Of a stretch of 12,341 nt of DNA, positions 1 to 8,535 are shown piece after piece. Numbering within the stretch: the first letter of the stretch is position 1; each line of letters starts with the position of its first letter. Made by a program: the position numbers and the translations under genes. The notes under the pieces are model-generated. The model saw nothing but the letters and a program-made list of their open reading frames with translations. It made no database searches and had not been told where the DNA came from. Source of the stretch: Ignavibacteriales bacterium (GTDB lineage: Bacteria; Bacteroidota; Ignavibacteria; T3Sed10-11); contig PWJF01000383.1 in the NCBI GenBank assembly GCA_003560935.1, positions 1 through 12,341 on the forward strand, read 5' to 3'.

Positions 1-885
1 CTTCTTAAAGGAAAGATCATATCGATCAAAGAGCCGGAATATCCGGCATCCCTGAGCCAGATATACGACCCTCCGGCTTTATTATATATGCTCGGAAATA
101 TAAAACAATCGGATCATGATTCGATAGCAATTGTGGGTACAAGAAATCCAACTGAATATGGAAAAACGGTAACCGAAGAAATTTGTACCGGACTCGTTCA
201 ATCGGGTTTTACAATCGTAAGCGGTCTTGCGCGCGGCATCGACGCCGTTGCACATGCCGCGACATTGCAATCCGGCGGCAGAACGGTCGCGGTCATCGGC
301 TGCGGGGTTGATATCATTTATCCGCAGGACAATGTCCGGATAAGCCGGCAGGTTCAAGAGACCGGAGCCATTCTATCGGAATATCACATCGGCACAAAAC
401 CTGAAGCGGGTAACTTCCCGAAACGGAACAGGATCATCAGCGGAATGACGCTCGGCACCGTTATCGTTGAGAGCAGTCCGGAGGGCGGCGCAATGATCAC
501 TGCCTCGTATGCGCTCGATCAAAACCGGGAAATATTTGCAGTTCCCGGACCGATTCACGAGAAACGAAGCAGCGGCACGAATACATTGATACAACAGGGA
601 CGCGCCAAGCTTATTCAATCGTATGAAGACATCGTTGAAGAAGTAATCTCCAAACTCAAGTATATTACACCGATGGTATCCACCCTTGAGCCGCCGCAGC
701 CGCCTCCGGATATGAACATGTTTGAAGAAAAAATCTTCAATGTTTTATCCTCGCAACCCTTGCACATAGACGATGTGGCGCATCAATCGGGTCTTTCAAC
801 ATCCGATGCACTCGTACATCTATTATCTCTTGAATTCAAAGGCGCCGTCAAGCAGTTGGCCGGAAAAAGGTTCGCCCGACGGTAA
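1..885 (+). CDS. dprA: DNA-processing protein DprA (Smf), 5'-truncated by window edge
   Basis: The reading frame is open from base 1, so the gene begins outside the window; the ATG at 88 is internal. About 294 residues are visible of a family usually near 360-380, so the N-terminal SAM/helix-hairpin region is largely missing. The first codons already read as the family's YPxxLxxIxDPPxxLY stretch. The Rossmann-like core follows: VGTRNPTEYG (from about base 133), SGLARGIDAVAH (about 220-255), VIGCGVDIIYP (about 292-324) and the GNFPKRNRIISG phosphate/ssDNA-binding stretch (about 409-441). EGGAMITASYAL and VPGP come next. The last 55 residues form the winged-helix (DprA C-terminal) domain. In the known family, DprA binds incoming single-stranded DNA in the cytoplasm and loads RecA during natural transformation; it also occurs widely in species not known to be competent. 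No other competence gene is visible here. Confidence 0.96.
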   Translation, partial: LLKGKIISIKEPEYPASLSQIYDPPALLYMLGNIKQSDHDSIAIVGTRNPTEYGKTVTEEICTGLVQSGFTIVSGLARGIDAVAHAATLQSGGRTVAVIGCGVDIIYPQDNVRISRQVQETGAILSEYHIGTKPEAGNFPKRNRIISGMTLGTVIVESSPEGGAMITASYALDQNREIFAVPGPIHEKRSSGTNTLIQQGRAKLIQSYEDIVEEVISKLKYITPMVSTLEPPQPPPDMNMFEEKIFNVLSSQPLHIDDVAHQSGLSTSDALVHLLSLEFKGAVKQLAGKRFARR

Positions 886-913
886 CAAAATGTGTGCCAG
901 TTCTTTTATCTTG

Positions 914-919
914 TATAAT
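914..919 (+). promoter_or_regulatory. Possible -10 element upstream of the DUF3109 gene
   Basis: A perfect TATAAT lies in the AT-rich part of the 128-bp gap between dprA and the DUF3109 gene. It would place a transcript start near 925, about 90 bases before the ATG at 1014. No convincing -35 hexamer sits 16-18 bp upstream (the bases there read TGTGTG), so this is a weak call. It is the only obvious place for a promoter serving the DUF3109-rpoN pair. Confidence 0.28.
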
Positions 920-1013
920 TATTTGTTATATTGCTACTGATTTCAGTCTCGAAAAAACCTGAAATTATTCGAAGACAGGAGCTCGGAGGAATTTACCGGC
1001 ATTTTGAGCGTTC

Positions 1014-1577
1014 ATGTTTATTATTGGTGAAGCGATAATTCAAAGTAACGTAGCAGAATCCAGGTTCTCGTGTGATCTGCAGAGGTGTAAAGGCGCCTGC
1101 TGCACGATGGAAGGCGGACGCGGAGCGCCGTTACTTGACGAAGAGATCGAACATCTGCAGAAGTCGCTTCCTTTTGCAAGCGAATATCTTGACATAAATC
1201 ATCGTAACCATTTGGAAAATCACAATTTTTTTGCGGGGACGCCGGGAAACTTCACCACAGTATGTATCGACAATCGAGCGTGCATTTTTGTTTATTATGA
1301 GGATGGTATTGCCAGATGCAGTCTGGAACGGTCATTTAACGAGGGCAAAACTTCATGGAAAAAACCAATATCATGTCACCTTTTTCCGATTCGCATATCG
1401 AACGGCAAACCGGCGATGATCCGGTATGAACAAATAGCCGAATGCAATGCGGGTATTGAAAAAGGTGAACGAGATGATACGATCCTGATCGAATTCCTTG
1501 AAGAGCCGTTGCGCAGACGTTTCGGGGATGAATGGTACATAGCTTTGCTTTCTCAATTGAACGGAGTACAAAAGTAA
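1014..1577 (+). CDS. DUF3109 family cysteine-rich protein
   Basis: The protein is 187 residues and opens with the DUF3109 signature: Cys20, Cys25, Cys29 and Cys30 in the pattern FSCDLxxCKGACC, followed by GAPLLDEE. More cysteines follow at 84, 90, 102, 121 (SCHLFPIRI) and 144 (AECN). Nine cysteines in a small soluble protein with no signal peptide suggest a bound metal or iron-sulfur cluster, as also proposed for the YkgJ-like CxxxCC proteins; that is inference. The function of the family is unknown. An in-frame TGA at 1005 rules out a longer protein, so ATG 1014 is the likely start. A purine-rich GGAGGA at 985-990 is too far away (23 bases) to be its ribosome binding site. The gene ends 19 bp before rpoN, suggesting joint transcription. 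Confidence 0.85.
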   Translation: MFIIGEAIIQSNVAESRFSCDLQRCKGACCTMEGGRGAPLLDEEIEHLQKSLPFASEYLDINHRNHLENHNFFAGTPGNFTTVCIDNRACIFVYYEDGIARCSLERSFNEGKTSWKKPISCHLFPIRISNGKPAMIRYEQIAECNAGIEKGERDDTILIEFLEEPLRRRFGDEWYIALLSQLNGVQK

Positions 1578-1596
1578 GAAATTTTGACATAACATT

Positions 1597-3048
1597 ATGC
1601 TGAACATCTCACAACAACAAAAATTATTACAGAAATTATCACCACAGCAAATCCAGTACCTTGAGTTGCTGCAATTGCCTGTGCTCGCTCTCGAACAGCG
1701 CATAAAAACCGAGCTTGAGATTAACCCGCTGCTTGAAGAGGGACAGGAACTCGAGACGGAACAGATCGAGAACGACCAGGAACAGAACGATTCTGCGACG
1801 GTCGATTCTCAGAATGAAAATTCTCAGGGTACCGACAAAACAGAGAACGATTACACACTCGAAGATTTCATGAACGACGATCCGGGCAGCTATAAAATGC
1901 CGTACAGCGCGAACGAGGACTATGAAGAGCTTCCGCAGCCAGCACGGATTGGTCTCGTCGAGCTGCTCAAACAACAGCTCGGAATGCTTCAATTGAATGG
2001 TCAGGAGTATCTTCTTGCCGAGGAAATTATTGGTAACATTGATGACGACGGTTATTTACGACGTGAATTATCGGGAATCGTCGAGGATATTAACCTGACA
2101 CACGAATTGAACATTGCAATGGAGCACGCGGAAGAAATGCTGCACAAAATTCAGCGGCTTGATCCTCCCGGCATCGGTTCGAGAAATCTCAAGGAATGTT
2201 TGCTCGTTCAGATTGAAATGCTCGAAAATAACTCAGATGCTGTCCGTATTGCGAAAACCATTCTTGAAAAGCTTTACGATGAGTTTACCCGGAAACATTA
2301 CGACGAAATAAAGAAAGCTCTCAACATAACACGGGATCAACTCAAGTCGGCGCTTGATGTTATCCACCGGTTAAACCCGAAACCGGGAGAAGGTACAATA
2401 GAAGAATTTCAGAATTATGTTGCACCCGACTTTCTTGTTCAAAAAATCGATGACGAGTTTGTCGTGACTCTGAACGACCGCAGCGTTCCGCCTCTCCGCA
2501 TCAATAAAAGTTACCGGGAGATTATATCCCGTAAGAAGAAAAATAAAACAAACCCCGAAACCCGCGACTTCATCCGCAAGAAATTCGAAGCGGCAAAATG
2601 GTTCATCAACTCAATTCATCAGCGGCGCGAAACCATGCTCAAGGTCATGCGGGCTATCATCGAACTGCAGTATGATTTCTTTGAACACGGTGTCGAACAT
2701 CTCCGCCCGATGATCTATAAAGACGTAGCCGAGCGTATCGGGATGGACATTTCAACCATCAGCCGAGTCGTCAACGGCAAGTACGTACAAACCGATTACG
2801 GTGTGTTCGAGCTTCGTTACTTTTTCAGCGAGATGATAGAAACCCAGGACGGCGACGGCATTTCAAATAAGCAGGTAAAAAGAATAATTAAAGAACTTGT
2901 AGATCTGGAAGATCCCAACAAGCCGCTCAGCGACGACAAGATAGCAGCGATGGTAAGAGAACGCGGCATTAATATCGCCCGTCGGACCGTAGCCAAATAC
3001 CGCGAACAGATGTACATTCCCGTTGCACGGCTTCGAAAGAAAGTATAA
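1597..3048 (+). CDS. rpoN: RNA polymerase sigma-54 factor RpoN
   Basis: The 483-residue protein has the full sigma-54 layout at the usual length. Region I (about 1-50) is Gln/Leu-rich and contacts enhancer-binding AAA+ activators. Region II (about 50-110) is an acidic, low-complexity linker. The core-binding domain covers about 115-290 and includes LDPPGIGSRNLKECL at 188-202. A helix-turn-helix around 374-398 (DVAERIGMDISTISRVVNGK) recognises the -12 element. The RpoN box ARRTVAKYRE at 461-470 matches the family consensus and recognises -24. No key region is missing. Sigma-54 directs transcription from -24/-12 promoters and needs an ATP-hydrolysing activator; none is encoded in this window, so its regulon cannot be inferred here. 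No Shine-Dalgarno sequence is visible before ATG 1597; translation may rely on proximity to the DUF3109 stop codon. Confidence 0.98.
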   Translation: MLNISQQQKLLQKLSPQQIQYLELLQLPVLALEQRIKTELEINPLLEEGQELETEQIENDQEQNDSATVDSQNENSQGTDKTENDYTLEDFMNDDPGSYKMPYSANEDYEELPQPARIGLVELLKQQLGMLQLNGQEYLLAEEIIGNIDDDGYLRRELSGIVEDINLTHELNIAMEHAEEMLHKIQRLDPPGIGSRNLKECLLVQIEMLENNSDAVRIAKTILEKLYDEFTRKHYDEIKKALNITRDQLKSALDVIHRLNPKPGEGTIEEFQNYVAPDFLVQKIDDEFVVTLNDRSVPPLRINKSYREIISRKKKNKTNPETRDFIRKKFEAAKWFINSIHQRRETMLKVMRAIIELQYDFFEHGVEHLRPMIYKDVAERIGMDISTISRVVNGKYVQTDYGVFELRYFFSEMIETQDGDGISNKQVKRIIKELVDLEDPNKPLSDDKIAAMVRERGINIARRTVAKYREQMYIPVARLRKKV

Positions 3049-3049
3049 T
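3023..3049 (+). promoter_or_regulatory. Candidate sigma-70-type promoter for hslVU, inside the rpoN 3' end
   Basis: TTGCAC (3023-3028) and a perfect TATAAT (3044-3049) are separated by 15 bp, shorter than the preferred 17. The -10 overlaps the rpoN stop codon TAA (3046-3048). A start near 3056 would give hslV a leader of about 40 bases. This is motif matching only; read-through from rpoN could equally supply hslVU transcripts. Confidence 0.3.
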
Positions 3050-3096
3050 CCCGAATTTACAATATTTTTACACATTAACTCAAAGTCATTTACACT

Positions 3097-3633
3097 ATGA
3101 ATTCACCCATACATGCAACGACAGTTATTGGACTCATACATAACGGAAAAGTAGCGCTCGGCAGTGACGGACAGGTATCGATGGGCAATGCCGTAATGAA
3201 ACATAAAGCTACAAAAGTCCGCAGAATGTATAACGACAGTGTTCTCGCCGGTTTCGCAGGCGGATCGGCTGACGCGTTTGCATTGTTCGAACGGTTCGAA
3301 GGGAAGCTCGATGAATACCGCGGCAATCTTCAGCGTGCTGCGGTTGAGCTTGCCCGCGAATGGCGCACCGATAAGTACTTCCAGCGTCTCGAAGCGCTCT
3401 TATGTGTTATCAATAAGGATACCGCGCTTATTATCTCCGGTACGGGCGACGTCATCGAACCGGACGATAATATTATCGCAATCGGATCGGGCGGCAGTTT
3501 TGCACTCGCTGCGGCGCGAATGTTAGTCAAACATACGAACCTCTCGTCGCGTGAAATCGTTGAAGAAGCATTACGTGCCGCTGCAGATATATGTATCTAT
3601 ACGAACGATAATATAACAATCGAGGAATTATAA
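3097..3633 (+). CDS. hslV: ATP-dependent protease peptidase subunit HslV (ClpQ)
   Basis: The protein has 178 residues and the proteasome beta-type fold. The catalytic N-terminal nucleophile is Thr8 in HATTV, so the first seven residues form a short propeptide that must be removed. Counting from Thr8 as residue 1, the family's catalytic Asp17 (GSDGQ) and Lys33 (TKVRRMYND) fall in the right places. Further hallmarks are [18 protein letters not shown], the WRTDK stretch, [16 protein letters not shown] and the terminal [14 protein letters not shown]. In the known family, two hexameric HslV rings form a proteolytic chamber fed by HslU. No clear ribosome binding site precedes ATG 3097, but the residues just before the Thr-Thr (IHA) resemble other HslV/ClpQ leaders such as SFHATT of Bacillus subtilis, which supports this start. 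hslU follows after 7 bp. Confidence 0.98.
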   Translation: MNSPIHATTVIGLIHNGKVALGSDGQVSMGNAVMKHKATKVRRMYNDSVLAGFAGGSADAFALFERFEGKLDEYRGNLQRAAVELAREWRTDKYFQRLEALLCVINKDTALIISGTGDVIEPDDNIIAIGSGGSFALAAARMLVKHTNLSSREIVEEALRAAADICIYTNDNITIEEL

Positions 3634-3640
3634 GGATATT

Positions 3641-5068
3641 ATGTCAAAACTCGCAGAAACAGTTAAAAAACATGTCGATATAATTAAACGAAAAGATCAG
3701 GGTGAGCTTACCCCGAGGGAAATAGTCAGGGAACTCGACCGGTATATCATCGGTCAGGACAATGCGAAGAAATCCGTTGCCATAGCTCTGCGAAACCGGT
3801 GGCGGCGTCAAAACGTCAGCGACGAAATCCGGGACGAGATACTGCCGAACAATATTATCCTGATCGGTCCAACCGGCGTTGGAAAAACCGAGATCGCGCG
3901 GCGGCTCGCCCGGCTTGCCGCGGCCCCTTTTGTCAAAGTTGAGGCATCAAAATTTACTGAGGTGGGATATGTCGGCCGCGACGTCGACTCAATGGTTCGC
4001 GATATCACCGATCTGGCAGTAACCATGGTCAAATCCGAAAAAACAGCCGAGGTGCAGGACAAAGCCCGGGTCATGGCAGAGGAACGAATTCTCGACATTC
4101 TTATACCGCCGCCGAAGAGAACAGGGTTCCGTCAACAACAACAGGATAATGACGAGCAGCTTCAAAAAGCTGAAGAAGATCACCAATCGACGAGAGAAAA
4201 ATTCCGCGAACGTCTGCGTGCAGGTAAACTCGACGAGCGGGTAATCGAGGTGGATGTTCCCAGCGATGCGTCTCCGATGATGCAGGTGTTCGGACCCGTC
4301 GGCGTGGAAGAGATGGGTATGAATTTGCAGGATATTTTCGGTAATCTGATGCCGAAGAAATATAAGAAGCGTAAAATGTCGGTAAACGAAGCAAAAGAGG
4401 TGCTGGCGCAGGAGGAAGCGCAAAAACTTATCGATCATGATGCTGCGATTCGCGAAGCCATAGAACGTGTGGAAAACACCGGAATTATTTTTATCGACGA
4501 AATCGACAAGGTGGCCGGTGAAAAAGGAAAAGGCAGCGGACCCGATGTATCGCGCGAGGGAGTGCAGCGCGATTTATTGCCGATCGTCGAGGGTTCAACC
4601 GTTCAAACGAAGTACGGTATGGTCAAGACAGATCATATTCTCTTCATTGCTTCGGGTGCATTCCACAGTTCAAAGCCGTCCGATCTGATCCCGGAACTGC
4701 AGGGCAGATTTCCTATTCGTGTCGAACTGAGAAGTTTGGGCGAGGATGATTTCGTCCAGATACTAACGGTACCGCAAAATGCTCTGATCAAACAATATAC
4801 GGCGTTATTAAAAACAGAAAATATCGATATTGCATTTACCGACTCAGGAATCAGAGAAATTGCCAGAATCGCAACACAGGTAAACGAACAGGTAGAAAAT
4901 ATCGGTGCCCGCCGGCTGCATACAATCCTGACAACCCTGCTCGAGGAAATTCTTTTCGATGCTCCGGATGTAATATCGGATAAGAAGGTAACTATCGACG
5001 ACACGATGGTCAAAGAAAAATTATCCATCATCGTAACCGACCGCGATCTCAGCAGGTATATCCTGTAG
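3641..5068 (+). CDS. hslU: ATP-dependent protease ATPase subunit HslU (ClpY)
   Basis: The 475-residue AAA+ unfoldase forms the hexameric cap of HslV. Visible motifs: [16 protein letters not shown] (24-39), Walker A GPTGVGKT (76-83), the substrate-gripping pore loop GYVG (109-112), a charged inserted I domain (about 140-260), Walker B IIFIDE (282-287), the [12 protein letters not shown] arginine-finger region and the sensor-2 stretch GARRLHT. The C-terminus ends SRYIL; in the known family this tail inserts into HslV pockets and activates it. The protein is about 30 residues longer than the 443-residue E. coli protein; a Gln/Glu/Lys-rich part of the I domain (about 163-190) is one likely source. 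An AAGGA-like ribosome binding site overlaps the hslV stop codon just before ATG 3641, consistent with coupled translation. The stop codon lies 3 bp from the stop of the convergent barrel gene. Confidence 0.98.
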   Translation: MSKLAETVKKHVDIIKRKDQGELTPREIVRELDRYIIGQDNAKKSVAIALRNRWRRQNVSDEIRDEILPNNIILIGPTGVGKTEIARRLARLAAAPFVKVEASKFTEVGYVGRDVDSMVRDITDLAVTMVKSEKTAEVQDKARVMAEERILDILIPPPKRTGFRQQQQDNDEQLQKAEEDHQSTREKFRERLRAGKLDERVIEVDVPSDASPMMQVFGPVGVEEMGMNLQDIFGNLMPKKYKKRKMSVNEAKEVLAQEEAQKLIDHDAAIREAIERVENTGIIFIDEIDKVAGEKGKGSGPDVSREGVQRDLLPIVEGSTVQTKYGMVKTDHILFIASGAFHSSKPSDLIPELQGRFPIRVELRSLGEDDFVQILTVPQNALIKQYTALLKTENIDIAFTDSGIREIARIATQVNEQVENIGARRLHTILTTLLEEILFDAPDVISDKKVTIDDTMVKEKLSIIVTDRDLSRYIL

Positions 5069-5071
5069 GAA

Positions 5072-6466
5072 TTAGAACCGGAACTTCGTAGCCACCGTAA
5101 CGGATGCCTGTTTGCTCTTATCAGGGTAAACAAGCAGTCCGATATTTTCGGTTGCAATCTCGAGATCGAATACCATGCTATTAAATCCGAATCCAAACGC
5201 CCAGGTGAAGCCGTTATGTCCTCCGACGGCAACACCGGAACGAAGCGGAAGGAAACCGACGGGCCGCCACTCCATCCCGACCGCACCCCGGGGGATAGTA
5301 CTGTTTGCTGGCATATTATTTAATCCCTGTGTATAGTCGGCGGCAAGTAAAAGCTTTTCGTTAACTTGCCATGATGCACCCGCACGGATTGCAGCGGACA
5401 AAGAAGTTGCAAATGCACCGCTTCTCTCATTCTTTCCCAAATATGCATCACGCAAACTATCCTGTTGTTCACTGCTGAACAACTCATCGATCTCGACGAT
5501 AGCATCGCCCGTAGATCTATACGTATTTTCGGTCCATCGAATAAATCCGACATCCGTTACGCTCAACCCGACTACTACATCTTTCGTTATACCGGCTGCA
5601 ATCCCTGCATCAAACCCCCAACCCATTCCTGCCGGTTTGCTCATCGGACGAAACTCATGCACGTCGGGATCATGTAAAAAATTTGCTGATGCCCATCGTG
5701 TGACCATATTCATTTCACCACCGAGCATAAATCCTTCATCGAAGCCCTTATTCGAAATAAATCCCTCATATGATTCCGTTCCGAAGTACGCATACCCTTC
5801 AACACGTTTAATACCTCCCCCGAACGAAATCCACGGAAGAAAGTCAACAAGACGGAGCCGCGGAGTTCCATACGATATTGAATATTCCCGGATCCACCAC
5901 GACTGCGCCTCCGTTCCGCTGAAATCGTATGTTGAACCGATCTCGGAAAATCCGTCAAACAGCATTCGCATATAATCGTCCTGCATGATGAAGTTCATCG
6001 AGAAACGGTCCGATATCGTAAGAGCGAGACCGCCGAAATAATCGGTACGCATCGATACGCCCAACCAGAGCACCTGCGCATCGGCATGTATTTTCCCATG
6101 TCCGTTTGGAAAAGAATCGAGTATATTCTGTTTATCCTGCGGTGTTAAATGTTTCGCTACCCGTTCACCTGTAACCGGATCGTCAACGCCTGTAAAATAG
6201 GTGCTGTACAAATTGTAATCCATAAAGTTGGAGCCGAACCGCACACCCGCGGGAATTAAGCTAACCTCAACAGCCGCCCGTTGGGGTACCGACAGAAGAG
6301 CGGGATTTATACCGACTGCATCAAGCCCGCGTGCAGCAGCGGCATTGGCTCGCGCCATACCTACCAGCCGCGCGCTTGTCCGGTCGTTACCGGCATCGGC
6401 TTGAATAAAAATAGATGCCGGAAGTGACAGCATCAGCAAAATATGTAATAAAAATTTTTTCCTCAT
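5072..6466 (-). CDS. Outer-membrane beta-barrel protein (DUF5723-like), uncharacterised
   Basis: The 464-residue protein starts with a clear signal peptide (basic MRKK, hydrophobic core, probable cleavage after ADA at residue 25). The mature start carries ARLVGMARANAAAARGLDAVGINPALLS, the pattern of glycine/alanine and NPA-L residues common to FCB porin-like barrels (FadL/PorV and DUF5723 types). The rest alternates polar and hydrophobic residues with many aromatic girdle positions. It ends ASVTVATKFRF, a typical BAM beta-signal with a terminal Phe. It contains no cysteine. I infer an outer-membrane protein of unknown substrate; the DUF5723 assignment is from general resemblance and was not searched. 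The ATG at 6466 is preceded by CGGAAG, an acceptable ribosome binding site. It is the second gene after the 681-residue exported protein, 23 bp away on the same strand, so the two are probably made together. Confidence 0.75.
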   Translation of the reverse strand: MRKKFLLHILLMLSLPASIFIQADAGNDRTSARLVGMARANAAAARGLDAVGINPALLSVPQRAAVEVSLIPAGVRFGSNFMDYNLYSTYFTGVDDPVTGERVAKHLTPQDKQNILDSFPNGHGKIHADAQVLWLGVSMRTDYFGGLALTISDRFSMNFIMQDDYMRMLFDGFSEIGSTYDFSGTEAQSWWIREYSISYGTPRLRLVDFLPWISFGGGIKRVEGYAYFGTESYEGFISNKGFDEGFMLGGEMNMVTRWASANFLHDPDVHEFRPMSKPAGMGWGFDAGIAAGITKDVVVGLSVTDVGFIRWTENTYRSTGDAIVEIDELFSSEQQDSLRDAYLGKNERSGAFATSLSAAIRAGASWQVNEKLLLAADYTQGLNNMPANSTIPRGAVGMEWRPVGFLPLRSGVAVGGHNGFTWAFGFGFNSMVFDLEIATENIGLLVYPDKSKQASVTVATKFRF

Positions 6467-6489
6467 CGATTAAATCTTCCGCAGAGAGA

Positions 6490-8535
6490 CTAATTAAAAT
6501 CTGCCGTTATATTGAACGTTGCGTATATTTTCAATCGTATAGAATTCTGACTATTAAACACCACGGTTTCGTTATCATCGTTGGTATTGATAAATAACAG
6601 GAGCTCCGTTTTATCCGCATCGCGCACTAACCGAATATCCTCACGCGAGAGATTGAGTACACGGACATCACGCCCAGCGGTACCGGTGACACGACCCGAT
6701 GAATCCACGGGAGCGGCTTTAATACCGATCGCCGGTTCTCCGGTTATTGGAAACTGGCGCATAACGACGTCCTGATCATCGAGCAGGTTAATTCGCATAT
6801 CCATTTCCAGCGGTATACCGTTATCGGTTTCGAAGTACATATGACCGTAATTGAAGTAATCGAACATGTCCCCATCGAGACCGTCATCGCCATCACCAAT
6901 TGAAAGTGTATCACGTACCAATCCATCCTGAATTCCGAAATCGAACGGAACATTAAGCTGAACCGATGTCGTCAGGGTGTTGTTTACATCGATGTATCCA
7001 TCCTCGTAATCGGGATTGACCATAAGATTGCCGGTTACGTACAGATCCTCGGGAAAATGAGGTACAAACGTACTGAGAAAATCATCGATAGGGCTGTTCG
7101 ATTTGTCAAATACAATAGACGTCCACTCACCGACAGAAAAGTGCCTTTGACCGACGGGGATTTCGAGAGAATCTCTCACGCCATCTTTGTTTTCACCAAC
7201 GATGCTCAGATTCGCAATCGCATCAAATCCACCGTCGAGAAACAGGCCCAGATTAAGTTGAACATCATTAAACCGCACATCACCTTCAAACATATCGGCC
7301 GGATCACCGATATCAAGGGTAACATGTTCGGATATATCGTACCTTGTCGGTGGAATAATCCCTTCGATTCGTTCGACTACAAGCTCATCATACGGCGGCT
7401 CGGAAGCTTTCACCTCACCGCTGATCGCATCGGTTGAGCGAACAACGCGATAATCATTCGTACCCTCTATGGTGCCGAGCCGAATAATATAGGTCAGGGA
7501 ATTTTTCAATGTGGTGTTATGTATCATCATGTGTTGTATATCGATCGTGTACGTATTTATCGAACCACGTGGCAATGTCCGGGAAATACTATATTCCTGC
7601 GATGGATTATTTCTGGGACGCAACTCCGGGAATGTGACCGTTACCGGTACATTGATATTTCCCAAATTGCGCATCTGCAGCTCCAATATACCCTGAGAGA
7701 AAAGAACCTCGGTAACATATGTAGAATCATCAATCACCACCTCACCTTCATATGATGTTTGGAGCGTCTGACCGGGTATCTGTGCCTCGGCTTCGCTCAC
7801 GTACAGTTCATCAAAATGTAAATTAAAGGCAAGTACGGGTTCATCGGGTATTGTTACATCATCATCAGGCGGACTGGAGAACGTAAAATCGTATTCCAGA
7901 TCACGATTCACACGTGTATCTTCAAAATTCACAAATGATTCTACATATTCACCCGGATCGATTACATCGTTAAAAATAAAATGTCCGACAACTGTACCGT
8001 CATCGCTGTTGGTTATTGTCACTCCACCCGGTAATTCCACAGGCACACCCGATTCGTTGAATAATCCTAAGCCGGCAAAGCCGGATTCTACGATCATGTA
8101 AGTCATCGAATCCACGGGGGGTAATGTGCCCGACACCGGAACTGGTGGAACACCCGGAGATGTACCTTCGTAACCGGGTTGTAATCCCGGATATGGGCCT
8201 ACCTCCACGGTAAAATCGACCTCGGGAGGTGATAATGTAAACACACCAATACCGAATGAAAAATCAGCCGGCTCCGGATGCAGTCGAATCAGATCCCCGA
8301 ACGGATCGTTCTGCATGGTATCGGAAAAGGAATATATCAGCATACCGTTTTCGTCAATACTTAGGAGTTCCGGATTTTTTTCGACCAGCTCCTCGAGCAT
8401 ATACTGCCTGTTAATCAACGGCAAACTGACGTCTACATCCCATGTCGGTATTATCGGCTCAGCAGGGGGATCAATACACTGCCACGATAATAAAACACTA
8501 ATAGTCGATATCGTTAGAAATCGCAATCGATTCAC
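6490..8535 (-). CDS. Large exported beta-rich protein, probable lipoprotein, unknown function
   Basis: I choose the GTG at 8535 as start (681 residues). It puts a short basic N-terminus and hydrophobic stretch (MNRLRFLTISTISVLLSWQC) at the front, ending in Cys20. An upstream in-frame ATG at 8640 would add 35 residues and bury the signal peptide. Cys20 is the only cysteine in the protein, which supports lipidation, although Ser-Trp-Gln before it is not a normal lipobox. A Pro-rich linker (IDPPAEPIIP) leads to PTWDVDVSLPLINRQYML, then repeated beta-strand-like segments with many Asp, Pro and Asn and few charged helices. An acidic DGDDGLDGD at 548-556 could bind calcium; this is inference. I recognise no named domain. 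The gene lies 23 bp upstream of the barrel gene, so a joint role at the outer membrane, such as surface display, transport or envelope assembly, is plausible but unproven. Confidence 0.7.
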   Translation of the reverse strand: MNRLRFLTISTISVLLSWQCIDPPAEPIIPTWDVDVSLPLINRQYMLEELVEKNPELLSIDENGMLIYSFSDTMQNDPFGDLIRLHPEPADFSFGIGVFTLSPPEVDFTVEVGPYPGLQPGYEGTSPGVPPVPVSGTLPPVDSMTYMIVESGFAGLGLFNESGVPVELPGGVTITNSDDGTVVGHFIFNDVIDPGEYVESFVNFEDTRVNRDLEYDFTFSSPPDDDVTIPDEPVLAFNLHFDELYVSEAEAQIPGQTLQTSYEGEVVIDDSTYVTEVLFSQGILELQMRNLGNINVPVTVTFPELRPRNNPSQEYSISRTLPRGSINTYTIDIQHMMIHNTTLKNSLTYIIRLGTIEGTNDYRVVRSTDAISGEVKASEPPYDELVVERIEGIIPPTRYDISEHVTLDIGDPADMFEGDVRFNDVQLNLGLFLDGGFDAIANLSIVGENKDGVRDSLEIPVGQRHFSVGEWTSIVFDKSNSPIDDFLSTFVPHFPEDLYVTGNLMVNPDYEDGYIDVNNTLTTSVQLNVPFDFGIQDGLVRDTLSIGDGDDGLDGDMFDYFNYGHMYFETDNGIPLEMDMRINLLDDQDVVMRQFPITGEPAIGIKAAPVDSSGRVTGTAGRDVRVLNLSREDIRLVRDADKTELLLFINTNDDNETVVFNSQNSIRLKIYATFNITADFN

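Noticed and set aside
884..899. Minus-strand match to a sigma-54 promoter (TGGCAC, 5 bases, TTGTT), tempting because rpoN is nearby
   Set aside because: It points into the antisense of dprA with no gene to serve, and the nearly invariant -12 GC is GT. Probably chance.
1584..1589. Perfect TTGACA just before rpoN
   Set aside because: No -10 lies 16-18 bp downstream; that position is inside the rpoN coding sequence with no TATAAT-like bases.
3989..4438. 149-codon minus-strand open frame opposite hslU
   Set aside because: Antisense to the conserved HslU I domain; its composition looks like a shadow frame with no recognisable domain.
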